Shown piece by piece: positions 1 to 8,596 of a DNA stretch of 64,000 nucleotides; position 1 is the first letter of the stretch, and the number at the start of each line of letters is the position of its first letter. The stretch is from NCBI RefSeq assembly GCF_019801145.1, contig NZ_JAHVJQ010000001.1, positions 310,001-374,000 of the forward strand, written 5' to 3'. The notes beneath the pieces were generated by a model. It was not told where the DNA came from. It saw only the letters and a program-made list of their open reading frames with translations, and did no database searches. Made by a program: the position numbers and the translations under genes. The stretch comes from Leisingera aquaemixtae (GTDB taxonomy: Bacteria > Pseudomonadota > Alphaproteobacteria > Rhodobacterales > Rhodobacteraceae).

Positions 1-1
1 G

Positions 2-319
2 GATGATATCCTGAGCCTTGCGCTGCGTGTGAACGACTTCCTGTCCGGCGTGTTCCTGGCAGTCGGCATCCGCCTGGTCGACTTCAAGATCGAGATCGGC
101 CGCATCTACGAGGGCGACTTCCAGCGCCTGGTGGTCGCCGATGAGATCAGCCCCGACAGCTGCCGCCTGTGGGACATCAAGACCGGCCAGAAGCTGGACA
201 AGGACGTGTTCCGCCGTGACCTGGGCAGCCTGACGGACGCCTATTCTGAGGTCGCACGCCGCCTGGGCGTGATGCCGAACAATCCGCCCGCGCCAGGCAA
301 GCCGACGCTGGTGAACTGA
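2..319 (+). CDS. purC: SAICAR synthase, C-terminal part (5' end outside window)
   Basis: Joins CAIR and aspartate using ATP to give SAICAR in de novo purine synthesis, in the cytoplasm. The reading frame is open from the first bases of the window, so the N-terminal half lies upstream; about 105 residues are visible. The segment contains the second SAICAR synthetase signature (LVDFKIEIG) and the typical ending with [17 protein letters not shown]. It is followed after about 100 bases by purS and purQ, the usual order in alphaproteobacteria, which supports the assignment. The internal GTG at base 29 is not a real start. Confidence 0.95.
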   Translation, partial: DDILSLALRVNDFLSGVFLAVGIRLVDFKIEIGRIYEGDFQRLVVADEISPDSCRLWDIKTGQKLDKDVFRRDLGSLTDAYSEVARRLGVMPNNPPAPGKPTLVN

Positions 320-358
320 GACAAGGGACCCGCTGCGCCTGCCGCGCCGCGGGTCTTT

Positions 359-380
359 GAGTATTTTTGGAAAGATGAAG
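359..380 (+). repeat. Dispersed intergenic motif, copy 1 (GAGTATTTTTGG...AGATGAA)
   Basis: Lies between purC and purS just after a GC-rich stretch. It reads GAGTATTTTTGG then AAAGATGAAG. Related sequences with the core GGGATATT...GGCCAGATGAA lie at 20901, 38334 and, inverted, at 55924. This copy is the most divergent of the four. Confidence 0.45.
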
Positions 381-421
381 CCCGGGAGGGCTTCGCCATC
401 GAAAACCTGAGGGATGATGCG

Positions 422-652
422 ATGAAGGCACGGGTGCATGTGATGCTGAAAAACGGGGTTCTGGATCCGCAGGGCGAGGCCGTGCGCCACGCGCTCGGCG
501 CTCTGGGCTTTGACAAGGTCGAGGGTGTGCGCCAGGGCAAGGTGATTGATCTGGACCTGGCCGAAGGCGCAACCGAGGCGGATGTGACCGCGATGTGCGA
601 GAAGCTGCTGGCCAACACCGTGATCGAATCCTACAGCATCGAGATGGCCTGA
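422..652 (+). CDS. purS: Phosphoribosylformylglycinamidine synthase, PurS subunit
   Basis: Small structural subunit that bridges PurL and PurQ in the FGAM synthase complex found in bacteria with the split, small form of PurL. It is 76 residues, the normal size, beginning [18 protein letters not shown], which is the conserved N-terminal strand and the LDPQG turn. The stop codon overlaps the purQ start by one base (TGATG), so the two are translationally coupled and should be made in equal amounts. purL is not in the window and is expected elsewhere. Confidence 0.95.
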   Translation: MKARVHVMLKNGVLDPQGEAVRHALGALGFDKVEGVRQGKVIDLDLAEGATEADVTAMCEKLLANTVIESYSIEMA

Positions 653-1320
653 TGAAGGCGGCGGTTGTTGTATTTCCGGGTTCGAACTGCGACCGCGACT
701 TGGCGGTGGCGTTCGAACAGGCCGGTTTCGACGTGTCGATGGTCTGGCACAAGGACAGCGCGCTGCCTGAAGGCGTGGACATCGTTGGCGTGCCGGGCGG
801 TTTCTCTTATGGCGACTACCTGCGCTGCGGCGCGATCGCGGCACAGTCGCCGATCTGCAAGGCGGTGATCGATCACGCGGACCGCGGCGGCTATGCCATC
901 GGCGTTTGCAACGGGTTCCAGATCCTGACCGAAACCGGCGTGCTGCCGGGCGCTCTGCTGCGCAATGCGGGGCTCAAGTACATCTGCCGCACCGTGAACC
1001 TGAAAGTCGCGACTTCCGAGAGCGTCTTTACCCAGGGCTACAATGCAGGCGATGTGATCGGCGTGCCGATTGCCCACCACGACGGCAACTACTTTGCCGA
1101 TACAGAGACCATCAAGGCGCTGCACGATCAGGACCGGGTGGCCTTCACATACGAGGAAAACCCCAACGGTTCGGTGGCTGACATTGCGGGCATCCTGTCC
1201 GAGAACCGCCGTGTTCTCGGTATGATGCCGCATCCGGAACGGGCTGCGGACGAGGGTCATGGCGGCACCGATGGTGCGGCAGTGTTCCGCGCACTGGCCG
1301 GGATGGTCACCGCTGCGTGA
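652..1320 (+). CDS. purQ: Phosphoribosylformylglycinamidine synthase, glutaminase subunit PurQ
   Basis: Hydrolyses glutamine and passes ammonia to PurL for FGAR to FGAM conversion. The protein is 222 residues from the ATG that overlaps the purS stop; an upstream in-frame ATG at 595 inside purS is rejected because [16 protein letters not shown] is the family's N-terminus. Class I glutaminase features are visible: the nucleophile Cys86 in GVCNGFQ and the His194/Glu196 pair in MMPHPERA. It is followed by only 36 bases before dctB on the same strand, with no terminator seen. Confidence 0.96.
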   Translation: MKAAVVVFPGSNCDRDLAVAFEQAGFDVSMVWHKDSALPEGVDIVGVPGGFSYGDYLRCGAIAAQSPICKAVIDHADRGGYAIGVCNGFQILTETGVLPGALLRNAGLKYICRTVNLKVATSESVFTQGYNAGDVIGVPIAHHDGNYFADTETIKALHDQDRVAFTYEENPNGSVADIAGILSENRRVLGMMPHPERAADEGHGGTDGAAVFRALAGMVTAA

Positions 1321-1356
1321 CTTGAGGATGCGGGGCGGCGGCCATAGTGTGTCAAT

Positions 1357-3129
1357 ATGACCGCCCCGCGTACTGATCTGCATAAATCTGAGCCAAAGGC
1401 GCGTTCCCGCACGATTTCATGGCGGGCGCGGCTGGCGCTTGTGCTGTTCATGGTGGTGGCGGCCGTCACGGTCTGGACCACCAACCGTGCGCTGACCCAC
1501 CGTTTCACCGAAAGCACCCGCAACCGGGCAGAGCTGCGTCTCGCGCTTTATTCGGGCAACCTGCTGAGCGAGCTGCGCCAGCATGCCATCGTGCCGCAGC
1601 TGCTGGCCCGTGACCAGACGCTGATCTCGGCGCTGCAGTCCAGCGATTTCTCCCTCTCCACCCAGCGGCTGATTTCCTTTGTCGATGAAATCGGCGCCGC
1701 CTCGATCATGCTTCTGGCGCAGGACGGCCGCACGGTGGCGGCAACCGACCGCAATCGGCTGGGGGAAAACCACCGCAACGCGGCCTATTTTGTCGACGCG
1801 GTGCGGGCAAAGTCGACGGTGTTCTCGGTCATCCCGCGGGAGGTGGGCGGCTACCGCTTCACCTATTCCCGGCGGGTGATCGACGCGACCGGAGTGCTGG
1901 GGGCCATCGTTGTCGAGGTCGACCTGCAGAAATTCGAACGGGCCTGGGCCGGGATCTCGGACGCGGTTCTGGTGACCGACAGCACCGGCAACATCATTCT
2001 GGCCACCGAAGCGCGCTGGCGCGGGTTGAAAGAGGGCGATGCGCTGACGCTGCAGACGCCCGAAGGGGCCATCCAGCGGGCGATCCGTGCCACCACGGAC
2101 TGGACGGCGCTGCCGCCGGACGCCTACCTGCAGGGCGAGGCGGTGATGCGGCTGGAAACGCGGGTGCCGTTCCAGGGCTGGCGGATGGCCACATTCACCA
2201 CCTATTCCTCCGTCCGAGAGCGGGTCAATGCGGTGCTGGCGCTGGAGATCATGGGATTCGCAATCCTTCTGGCGCTTGCGTTCTACTTTCTGAGCAGAAA
2301 GACCGCGTTGCGGATGGCGCTGTTCCAGCGCGAGTCGGCAGAGCTTCGCGTATTGAACGCTCGCCTCCAGCGGGAAATTGCCGAGCGTGAACGCATGCAA
2401 AAGACCCTCGCCGTGGCCGAGCAGAGCCTGGCGCAGAGCTCCAAACTGGCCGCCTTGGGCGAGATGTCTGCCGCCGTCAGCCACGAACTGAACCAGCCGC
2501 TGGCGGCGATGAAAACCTATCTGGCCGGCGCCCGGCTGCTGCTGAACCGGAACCGTCCGGACGAGGCACTGGCCTCCTTCGGGCGCATCGACGATCTGAT
2601 CGAGCGGATGGGCGCGATCACCCGCCAGCTGAAATCCTACGCGCGCAAGGGAGGCGATGCGTTCAGCCCTGTAAACTTGGGCGATGCGCTGGCTTCCAGC
2701 CTGTCGATGATGGAGCCGCAGCTGCGTCAGCGGCATGTGAAAATAACCCGCATCCTGCCGGAAGAACCTGTTATGGTGATGGGGGACCGGATGCGGCTGG
2801 AGCAGGTGATGGTCAACCTCTTGCGCAACGCGCTGGACGCCACCAAATCCGTGGCGGATCCTGAGGTGGAAATCCTGCTGGCGGCGGGTGAGACGGCGAC
2901 CCTGTCGGTGCGCGACAATGGGATGGGTATCAAGGACTTCGACAACCTGTTTGAGCCTTTTTACACCACCAAGCAGCCCGGCGACGGCGTTGGATTGGGT
3001 CTTGCCATCTCCTCGGGGATCGTCAACGACCTTGGGGGACGGCTGACCGCCCGCAACGGCCAGAACGGCGGGGCGGTCTTTGAGATGCAATTGCCGGTCC
3101 TGGTGGACGGCATCGAAGCTGCCGAATAG
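1357..3129 (+). CDS. dctB: Sensor histidine kinase of the C4-dicarboxylate type
   Basis: Membrane sensor kinase of 590 residues. One membrane segment lies near residues 23-43, followed by a periplasmic PDC/Cache-type sensing domain to about residue 285, a second membrane segment around 290-310 (ALEIMGFAILLALAFYF), a coiled-coil linker (AELRVLNARLQREIAERERM), and then HisKA with phospho-accepting His376 in SHELNQPLAAMKTY. The ATPase domain has the N box (NLLRNALDA), DNGMGI and GVGLGLAIS. This layout and H-box match the DctB family. It is followed 30 bases later by its response regulator. No dctPQM transporter genes are next to it, so the controlled target must lie elsewhere; the ligand is inferred only from family membership. 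Confidence 0.88.
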   Translation: MTAPRTDLHKSEPKARSRTISWRARLALVLFMVVAAVTVWTTNRALTHRFTESTRNRAELRLALYSGNLLSELRQHAIVPQLLARDQTLISALQSSDFSLSTQRLISFVDEIGAASIMLLAQDGRTVAATDRNRLGENHRNAAYFVDAVRAKSTVFSVIPREVGGYRFTYSRRVIDATGVLGAIVVEVDLQKFERAWAGISDAVLVTDSTGNIILATEARWRGLKEGDALTLQTPEGAIQRAIRATTDWTALPPDAYLQGEAVMRLETRVPFQGWRMATFTTYSSVRERVNAVLALEIMGFAILLALAFYFLSRKTALRMALFQRESAELRVLNARLQREIAERERMQKTLAVAEQSLAQSSKLAALGEMSAAVSHELNQPLAAMKTYLAGARLLLNRNRPDEALASFGRIDDLIERMGAITRQLKSYARKGGDAFSPVNLGDALASSLSMMEPQLRQRHVKITRILPEEPVMVMGDRMRLEQVMVNLLRNALDATKSVADPEVEILLAAGETATLSVRDNGMGIKDFDNLFEPFYTTKQPGDGVGLGLAISSGIVNDLGGRLTARNGQNGGAVFEMQLPVLVDGIEAAE

Positions 3130-3159
3130 GCAGCCCGGAGTGATTAGGAGAGAACGCGC

Positions 3160-4497
3160 ATGGCCCAGGCTATGAAAATCGCGATCGTGGACGACGAACA
3201 GGATATGCGGCAGTCGATCAGCCAGTGGCTGGCGCTGTCAGGCTACGACACGGAGACCTTTTCCAGCGCAGAAGAGGCGCTGAAGGTTCTGGGGCCGGAT
3301 TACCCGGGCATCGTGATCTCTGATATCAAGATGCCGGGTATGGACGGCATGCAGTTTCTGAAGAAGCTGATGGGCAGCGATTCCGCGCTGCCGGTGATCA
3401 TGATCACCGGCCACGGCGATGTGCCGATGGCGGTTGAGGCGATGCGCGTCGGCGCCTTCGACTTCCTGGAAAAACCCTTCAACCCGGACCGGATGTCGGA
3501 GCTGGCCAAGCGCGCCACCGGCGCGCGCCGCCTGACACTCGACAACCGCGCGCTGCGCCGCGAGCTGTCGGACGGGTCGCAGATCATGAAGAAACTGATC
3601 GGCCAGAGCCCGGTGATGGAGCGCCTGCGCGAGGATATCCTGGACCTGGGCCAGGCCGACGGGCACGTGCTGATCGACGGCGAGACCGGCACCGGCAAGA
3701 CGCTGGTCGCACATGCTCTGCACGCGGTTGGCAGCCGTGCGGGCAAGAAATTTGTGCTGATTTCCTGCGCCGCGCTGGAGGAGGAGGTGCTGTCCAAGCG
3801 ACTGTTCGGCCCGATGCTGCCGGAAGACAGCATGCTGCCGGCCATCGAGGAGGCGCGCGGCGGCACCCTGGTGCTGGAGGACATCGACGCGCTGTCGGAA
3901 ACCCTGCAGGCCAAGCTGCTGAGTGTGATCAACGAGCAGGGTACCCCTGCGGAAACCCGGATCATCGCCATTTCCAACCTGCAGGAAGCAGGCAAGACCT
4001 GCGAGGATGCTTTGCGCCCGGATCTGTTCTACCGCCTGGCGGCGCTGCGCATCACCGTGCCGCCGCTGCGCCAGCGCGGCGAGGACATCCTGACCCTGTT
4101 CACCCGCCTCAGCGAGCAGTTCTCGGAGGAGTACGGTTGCGATGCACCGCAGGTCAGCGCCCAAGAAGCCGCGCAGCTGCTGCAGGCGCCCTGGCCGGGC
4201 AACGTGCGCCAGCTGATCAACATCGCCGAACGCGCCGTGCTGCAATCGCGCCGCGGCTCCGGCACCATTGCCTCGCTCCTGATGTCCGATCACGAGGAAA
4301 TGCAGCCTGTCATGACCACCGAAGGCAAGCCGCTGAAGGAATATGTGGAAGCCTTTGAGCGGATGCTGATCGACAACACCATGCGCCGGCACAAGGGCTC
4401 GATCGCCAGCGTCATGGATGAGCTGTGCCTGCCGCGCCGGACTCTGAACGAGAAAATGGCGAAATACGGGTTGCAGCGGTCGGATTACCTGGCCTGA
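3160..4497 (+). CDS. dctD: DctD-type response regulator lacking the GAFTGA loop
   Basis: Cytoplasmic partner of DctB, 445 residues. The receiver domain has Asp55 in VISDIKMPG and Lys105 in EKPF. The AAA+ domain has Walker A GETGTGKT at 174-181, then LFG at 215-217. At this point NtrC-family activators carry about 20 residues including GAFTGA, but here only PMLPEDSMLPAIEEAR separates LFG from GGTLVLEDID. The Walker B end reads LED rather than the usual LDE. RPDLFYRL and WPGNVRQL are intact, and a Fis-type helix-turn-helix closes the protein (GSIASVMDELCLPRRTL). Without GAFTGA a contact with sigma-54 is not expected, as known for Rhodobacter capsulatus NtrC, so it may activate or repress sigma-70 promoters. 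The start has a good AGGAGAG site. Confidence 0.88.
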   Translation: MAQAMKIAIVDDEQDMRQSISQWLALSGYDTETFSSAEEALKVLGPDYPGIVISDIKMPGMDGMQFLKKLMGSDSALPVIMITGHGDVPMAVEAMRVGAFDFLEKPFNPDRMSELAKRATGARRLTLDNRALRRELSDGSQIMKKLIGQSPVMERLREDILDLGQADGHVLIDGETGTGKTLVAHALHAVGSRAGKKFVLISCAALEEEVLSKRLFGPMLPEDSMLPAIEEARGGTLVLEDIDALSETLQAKLLSVINEQGTPAETRIIAISNLQEAGKTCEDALRPDLFYRLAALRITVPPLRQRGEDILTLFTRLSEQFSEEYGCDAPQVSAQEAAQLLQAPWPGNVRQLINIAERAVLQSRRGSGTIASLLMSDHEEMQPVMTTEGKPLKEYVEAFERMLIDNTMRRHKGSIASVMDELCLPRRTLNEKMAKYGLQRSDYLA

Positions 4498-4605
4498 GCC
4501 TGCACCAGCCGTTTCCTTGCGCGGAAAACGGCCCGGAAAGCACGTGTTTTCAGAGCCGGAATGTTAGACGGATGCCGGCTTCGATCCAAAAAGTTACCTG
4601 AAATT

Positions 4606-4641
4606 AACGGCCTGCCTGCTATCGGCGGGCCGTTTGCATTT
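4606..4641 (+). terminator. Terminator after dctBD
   Basis: Eleven-pair stem, AACGGCCTGCC with GGCGGGCCGTT including one G-U pair, with a seven-base loop and then TTGCATTTTC. It lies 108 bases after dctD. A weaker hairpin (GCCGTTTCC/GGAAAACGGC) occurs nearer the stop at about 4508-4532. Confidence 0.7.
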
Positions 4642-5084
4642 TCAGGCCGCGTGGTGACGAATGTCCATTGTCATTACCTATCCACAGGCCTTATGCTGGC
4701 GCAACGGGCCGGAAACCGGCATTTGGTTTCTCCCGTTCTGATGAGTTTCGCTGGCTTCGGCTTTTGTCCGGCATGATCCGAGAAAGCCGCAGCCAGACCG
4801 ATTGGCCCTCTTGAACCAAGGGGGCAGTTTAGCGCCCAAGCCGGAATTATCACCGGTGCAGGGATAACAAGGCAGGCACGGGCACACCCCGTCTGCCGGA
4901 GAAGAACCGCGATGACGCGCGCGAGAGCGAAGAGCACTGAGGCAGGAAGGCCGGGCATCGAACCCGGGACCACCTGCTGCACCGCGCCGTCCAAGATCGC
5001 CCTGACAAGACACCACCCGAAACGCGCGCGGCCGCCTGGAAGCAGGAGGCTTGCGGGCGCACAGGGCAGGTGCACCAAGGACCC
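4642..5084 (+). other. Long leader region of rne with a stable hairpin
   Basis: About 440 bases between the dctD terminator and the rne start hold no convincing gene. They probably contain the rne promoter and a long untranslated leader. A hairpin at 4943-4977 has an outer stem GCAGG/CCTGC and an inner stem CCGGG/CCCGG with a seven-base loop. On the opposite strand the inner part reads like a tRNA T-arm (CCGGG TTCGATG CCCGG), but no other tRNA arms are present. RNase E mRNAs of enteric bacteria use structured leaders for feedback control; similar control here is inference. Confidence 0.4.
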
Positions 5085-8072
5085 ATGGCAAAGAAGATGC
5101 TTATTGACGCCACCCACGCGGAAGAGACCCGCGTTGTGGTGGTCGATGGAAACAAGGTTGAGGAGTTCGACTTTGAATCCGAAAACAAACGCCAGCTTGC
5201 TGGCAACATCTACCTCGCAAAAGTAACCCGCGTCGAACCGTCCCTGCAGGCGGCCTTTGTGGACTATGGCGGCAACCGCCATGGTTTCCTGGCGTTTTCC
5301 GAAATTCACCCGGATTACTACCAGATCCCCGTCGCGGACCGTGAGGCCCTGATGGAGGAAGAGCGCGCCTATGCCGAGGCTATGCGCGCCCGCGATGAGG
5401 ACGAGGAAGAAAAACCGGCCAAGCCGAAACGCTCGCGCCGGTCCAAATCCTCTGCAAAAGCAGCGAAAGCGTCTTCCAAGGATGCTGTCGAAACCAAAGA
5501 CGTCGAGGCTGCTGACGCTGGAACCGGTGAAATCGCCGGCATGGAAACCATTGACCTGACCAGCGAGGGTGAAGCCGCGGATGTCCCGGCGGAGCTGGCC
5601 GAGGTGCCCGAGGGCTCCTCGCCGATGGAGCGTGTTGCCGAAACCCCGGTGGAAGAGCCGGAGGAGGGCGAAACCGCAGAGGCTGAAGCAGGAGAGACTG
5701 CCGCTGCAGAGGCCCCGGAAGCTGAAGAGGCTCCGGCTGAGGAAGCCGTGGCGGAAGCAACCGGCGAAGGCGAAGCCGAGGCAGAGGCGGAAATCGCTTC
5801 GGAGGATGCCGAGACAGCGGCTGAAGAAGCAAAAGCCGAAGACGACGCCGAAGACAGCGACGACGAAGGAGACGACGAAGGCAAGCCTGGCCGCGCTGAT
5901 GCCGCGACCAAGGATGAAAGCATCGAGTCGGTTGCCGACGAGGACGACAGCGAGGACATCCGTCCGCCGCGCAAGCCGCGCCCGCGCCGCTACAAGATCC
6001 AGGAAGTGATCAAGGTGCGCCAAGTGCTGCTGGTGCAGGTTGTGAAGGAAGAGCGCGGCAACAAGGGGGCTGCTCTCACTACCTACCTGTCGCTGGCGGG
6101 CCGTTACTGCGTGCTGATGCCCAACACCGCCCGCGGCGGCGGCATCTCCCGCAAGATCACCAATGCAGCCGACCGCAAAAAACTGAAAGACATCGCAACC
6201 GAACTGGACGTGCCGACCGGTGCGGGCCTGATCGTGCGCACCGCCGGTGCCAAGCGCACCAAATCCGAGATCAAGCGCGACTATGAATACCTGCAGCGCC
6301 TGTGGGAACAGATCCGCGAGCTGACGCTGAAATCCATCGCGCCGGCCAAGATCTACGAAGAAGGCGATCTGATCAAACGCTCGATCCGCGACCTCTACAG
6401 CCGCGAGATCGACGAGGTTCTGGTGGAAGGCGACCGCGGCTACCGCATCGCTAAGGACTTCATGAAGATGATCATGCCGTCCCACGCAAAGAACGTGAAG
6501 CACTACCAGGAAGGGCTGCCGCTGTTCGCGCGCTACCAAGTCGAAAGCTACTTGGGCGGCATGTTCAATCCGACCGTGCAGCTGAAGTCCGGCGGTTACA
6601 TCGTGATCGGCGTGACAGAAGCGCTGGTGGCGATCGACGTGAACTCCGGCCGCGCCACCAAGGAAGGCTCGATCGAGGAAACCGCGCTCAAGACCAACCT
6701 GGAAGCGGCAGAAGAAGTTGCCCGCCAGCTGCGCCTGCGCGACCTTGCCGGCCTGATCGTCATCGACTTCATCGACATGGACGAGCGCAAGAACAACGCT
6801 GCCGTCGAAAAGCGCATGAAGGATAAGCTGAAGACCGACCGCGCCCGTATCCAGGTGGGCCGGATCTCCGGCTTCGGCCTGATGGAAATGTCGCGCCAGC
6901 GCCTGCGCCCCGGCATGATCGAGGCGACCACCGCCCCGTGTCCGCACTGCCACGGCACCGGCCTGATCCGCTCCGACGACTCGATGGCGCTGTCGATCCT
7001 GCGCCAGATCGAGGAAGAGGGCACCCGCCGCCGCTCCCGCGAGGTTCTGGTGCGCTGCCCGGTGTCCATCGCCAACTTCCTGATGAACCAGAAGCGCGAG
7101 CATATCGCGCAGATCGAGGCCCGCTATGGCCTGTCCGTGCGCATCGAAGGCGATCCGCACCTGGTCAGCCCGGACTTTGTGCTGGAGAAATTCAAGACCG
7201 CCTCGCGCAACGTGCCTGCGGCCACCGCACCGGTGGTGTCGGTGGATACCTCGATCATGGATCAGGTGGACGCTGACGAGGCCAAGCAGGACGAGGAAGA
7301 AGCTGCCGCCGCAGTTGAGGCATCAGACGAGGCCTCGCAGGAAGACAAGCCCAAGCGCAAGCGCCGCCGCCGCCGCCGCCGCAAGTCAGGCAATGGCGAG
7401 CAGTCTCAGAACGGTGAGACTGGCGACACCGGCGACGAGGCATCTGAGGACCAGGATCAGCCCAAGGAAGAGGCCGCCGAAGCCTCTGATGCTGCCGCTG
7501 AAGGCGAAGAAGCCCCTGCGGAAGAGGTGAAGGAGAAGAAACGCTCCCGTACCCGTACCCGCTCGCGCAAGCCGAAGGCAAAGCAGGCTGAAGAAGAAGC
7601 CGCCGCCATTGAAGACGCCGCTGCCGGAGAGGCAGAGGCCCCGGTGGAAGCTGCTGAGGAAACTGCCGCAGCTGCGGAAACTGCCGATGCAGAGGAAGCG
7701 CCCGAGCAGGAAGCAGAAGCGACGGTGGCAGAGGCTGCAGAACCGGCGGCCGTAGAGGCCGAAGAGGCTCCGGCGGAAGCTGAAGCCGCGCCAGAGACAG
7801 AGGATGCTGCGGAAGCTGAAGCTGAGACTGCAGAGAACGCTGAGGAAGCCGAAGAAGAAGCCGCTGTTGTTGAGGCTGAGGCGGAAGCCGAACCCGCCGC
7901 AGAAGAGCCTGCTGCAGAAGCGGTTGCTGAGGAAGAGACCGCAGAAGCCGAGCCTGCGCCCGCGGCTGAGGAGAAGCAGCCGGAGCCTGCCATGGCCGGA
8001 GCTGAGGCTGAGCCGGAACCGGCAGCCCCCCCCAAGCCTAAGCGCCGCGGGTGGTGGTCGATGGGCAGCTAA
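5085..8072 (+). CDS. rne: Ribonuclease E with acidic S1 insertion and GWW tail
   Basis: Essential endoribonuclease that starts mRNA decay, processes rRNA and scaffolds the degradosome; 995 residues. The S1 domain starts near residue 37 (GNIYLAKVTRV) but is split by about 200 residues rich in Glu and Ala, roughly 100-295, before resuming at RYKIQEVIKVRQVLLVQ. The DNase I-like catalytic part (AIDVNSGR, VIDFIDMDERKNN) and the zinc-link cysteines C619 and C622 (CPHC) are present. The C-terminal half has an arginine block (KRKRRRRRRRK) and long Ala/Glu tracts. It ends KRRGWWSMGS; in Caulobacter a similar GWW tail binds PNPase. The start is the ATG at 5085 with AAGGA just upstream; a GTG five codons earlier is less likely. 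Confidence 0.95.
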   Translation: MAKKMLIDATHAEETRVVVVDGNKVEEFDFESENKRQLAGNIYLAKVTRVEPSLQAAFVDYGGNRHGFLAFSEIHPDYYQIPVADREALMEEERAYAEAMRARDEDEEEKPAKPKRSRRSKSSAKAAKASSKDAVETKDVEAADAGTGEIAGMETIDLTSEGEAADVPAELAEVPEGSSPMERVAETPVEEPEEGETAEAEAGETAAAEAPEAEEAPAEEAVAEATGEGEAEAEAEIASEDAETAAEEAKAEDDAEDSDDEGDDEGKPGRADAATKDESIESVADEDDSEDIRPPRKPRPRRYKIQEVIKVRQVLLVQVVKEERGNKGAALTTYLSLAGRYCVLMPNTARGGGISRKITNAADRKKLKDIATELDVPTGAGLIVRTAGAKRTKSEIKRDYEYLQRLWEQIRELTLKSIAPAKIYEEGDLIKRSIRDLYSREIDEVLVEGDRGYRIAKDFMKMIMPSHAKNVKHYQEGLPLFARYQVESYLGGMFNPTVQLKSGGYIVIGVTEALVAIDVNSGRATKEGSIEETALKTNLEAAEEVARQLRLRDLAGLIVIDFIDMDERKNNAAVEKRMKDKLKTDRARIQVGRISGFGLMEMSRQRLRPGMIEATTAPCPHCHGTGLIRSDDSMALSILRQIEEEGTRRRSREVLVRCPVSIANFLMNQKREHIAQIEARYGLSVRIEGDPHLVSPDFVLEKFKTASRNVPAATAPVVSVDTSIMDQVDADEAKQDEEEAAAAVEASDEASQEDKPKRKRRRRRRRKSGNGEQSQNGETGDTGDEASEDQDQPKEEAAEASDAAAEGEEAPAEEVKEKKRSRTRTRSRKPKAKQAEEEAAAIEDAAAGEAEAPVEAAEETAAAAETADAEEAPEQEAEATVAEAAEPAAVEAEEAPAEAEAAPETEDAAEAEAETAENAEEAEEEAAVVEAEAEAEPAAEEPAAEAVAEEETAEAEPAPAAEEKQPEPAMAGAEAEPEPAAPPKPKRRGWWSMGS

Positions 8073-8091
8073 GGCTGAAGAAGATCTAGGG

Positions 8092-8124
8092 AAAGGCAGG
8101 CTGTTTGGCCTGCCTTTCTTTTTT
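8092..8124 (+). terminator. Terminator of rne
   Basis: Perfect ten-pair stem AAAGGCAGGC/GCCTGCCTTT with a six-base loop followed by TTTCTTTTTT. Confidence 0.92.
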
Positions 8125-8268
8125 ACTCTGCTGGCGCTTCTCTGGCAGCCCTCGCGCATGACGGCAGCCGTTTCCCAATGCGCGATGCAGCCCGGAACAC
8201 ACGCGTTTTCCGTGCCGTAATTCGCGCCGAATTCCGGACACCCTGAACGACGTCAGCGCTGAATCAGT

Positions 8269-8502
8269 TTAGCTGCGTTTGCGGATCAGATAGATCTGGT
8301 GGTCCGTGCCGGCGCTGTGGCCGAGAAACTCATGGCCCGCTTCATTGCAGAAATGCGGCACGTCGATCACCGCCGCCGGGTCATCCGCTAGCAATTCCAG
8401 AACCTGGCCGGGTTCCAGTGATTTCAGCCGCTTGCGCGCCTTCAGGACGGGCAGGGGGCACAGCAGCCCGATTGCGTCCAATGTCTCTTTGATCTCGGTC
8501 AT
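8269..8502 (-). CDS. TusA-like sulfurtransferase
   Basis: Small cytoplasmic protein of 77 residues with the TusA/SirA/YedF fold signature GLLCPLPVLKARKRL, in which Cys15 of the CPxP motif would carry the sulfur. Such proteins relay persulfide sulfur to tRNA thiolation, molybdenum cofactor enzymes or other acceptors; which one applies here cannot be told. The chosen start, MTEIKETLDAIG, fits the family, although an in-frame ATG at 8529 would add nine residues. Neither start has a strong ribosome-binding site. It is divergent from ccdA, with a shared promoter region of under 100 bases, which suggests a thiol or sulfur link. Confidence 0.85.
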   Translation of the reverse strand: MTEIKETLDAIGLLCPLPVLKARKRLKSLEPGQVLELLADDPAAVIDVPHFCNEAGHEFLGHSAGTDHQIYLIRKRS

Positions 8503-8596
8503 GGTGTGCAGATAAGCGGGATGTTTCATGCTGTCCACAAGGATGTGACCAGCCGTCCCCGTGACGTTGGCCCGCTGCTGACATAAGTGTTGCAAC

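Noticed and set aside
4676-4686. DnaA-box-like CTATCCACA
   Set aside because: Single copy with one mismatch, no cluster and no replication gene nearby.
4950-4968. Possible tRNA on the minus strand in the rne leader
   Set aside because: Only a T-arm-like hairpin is present; acceptor, D and anticodon arms are missing.
4674-7160. Very long open frame (828 codons) on the strand opposite rne
   Set aside because: It is a by-product of the Glu/Ala-rich, GC-biased coding of rne; low-complexity translation and no ribosome-binding site or motif.
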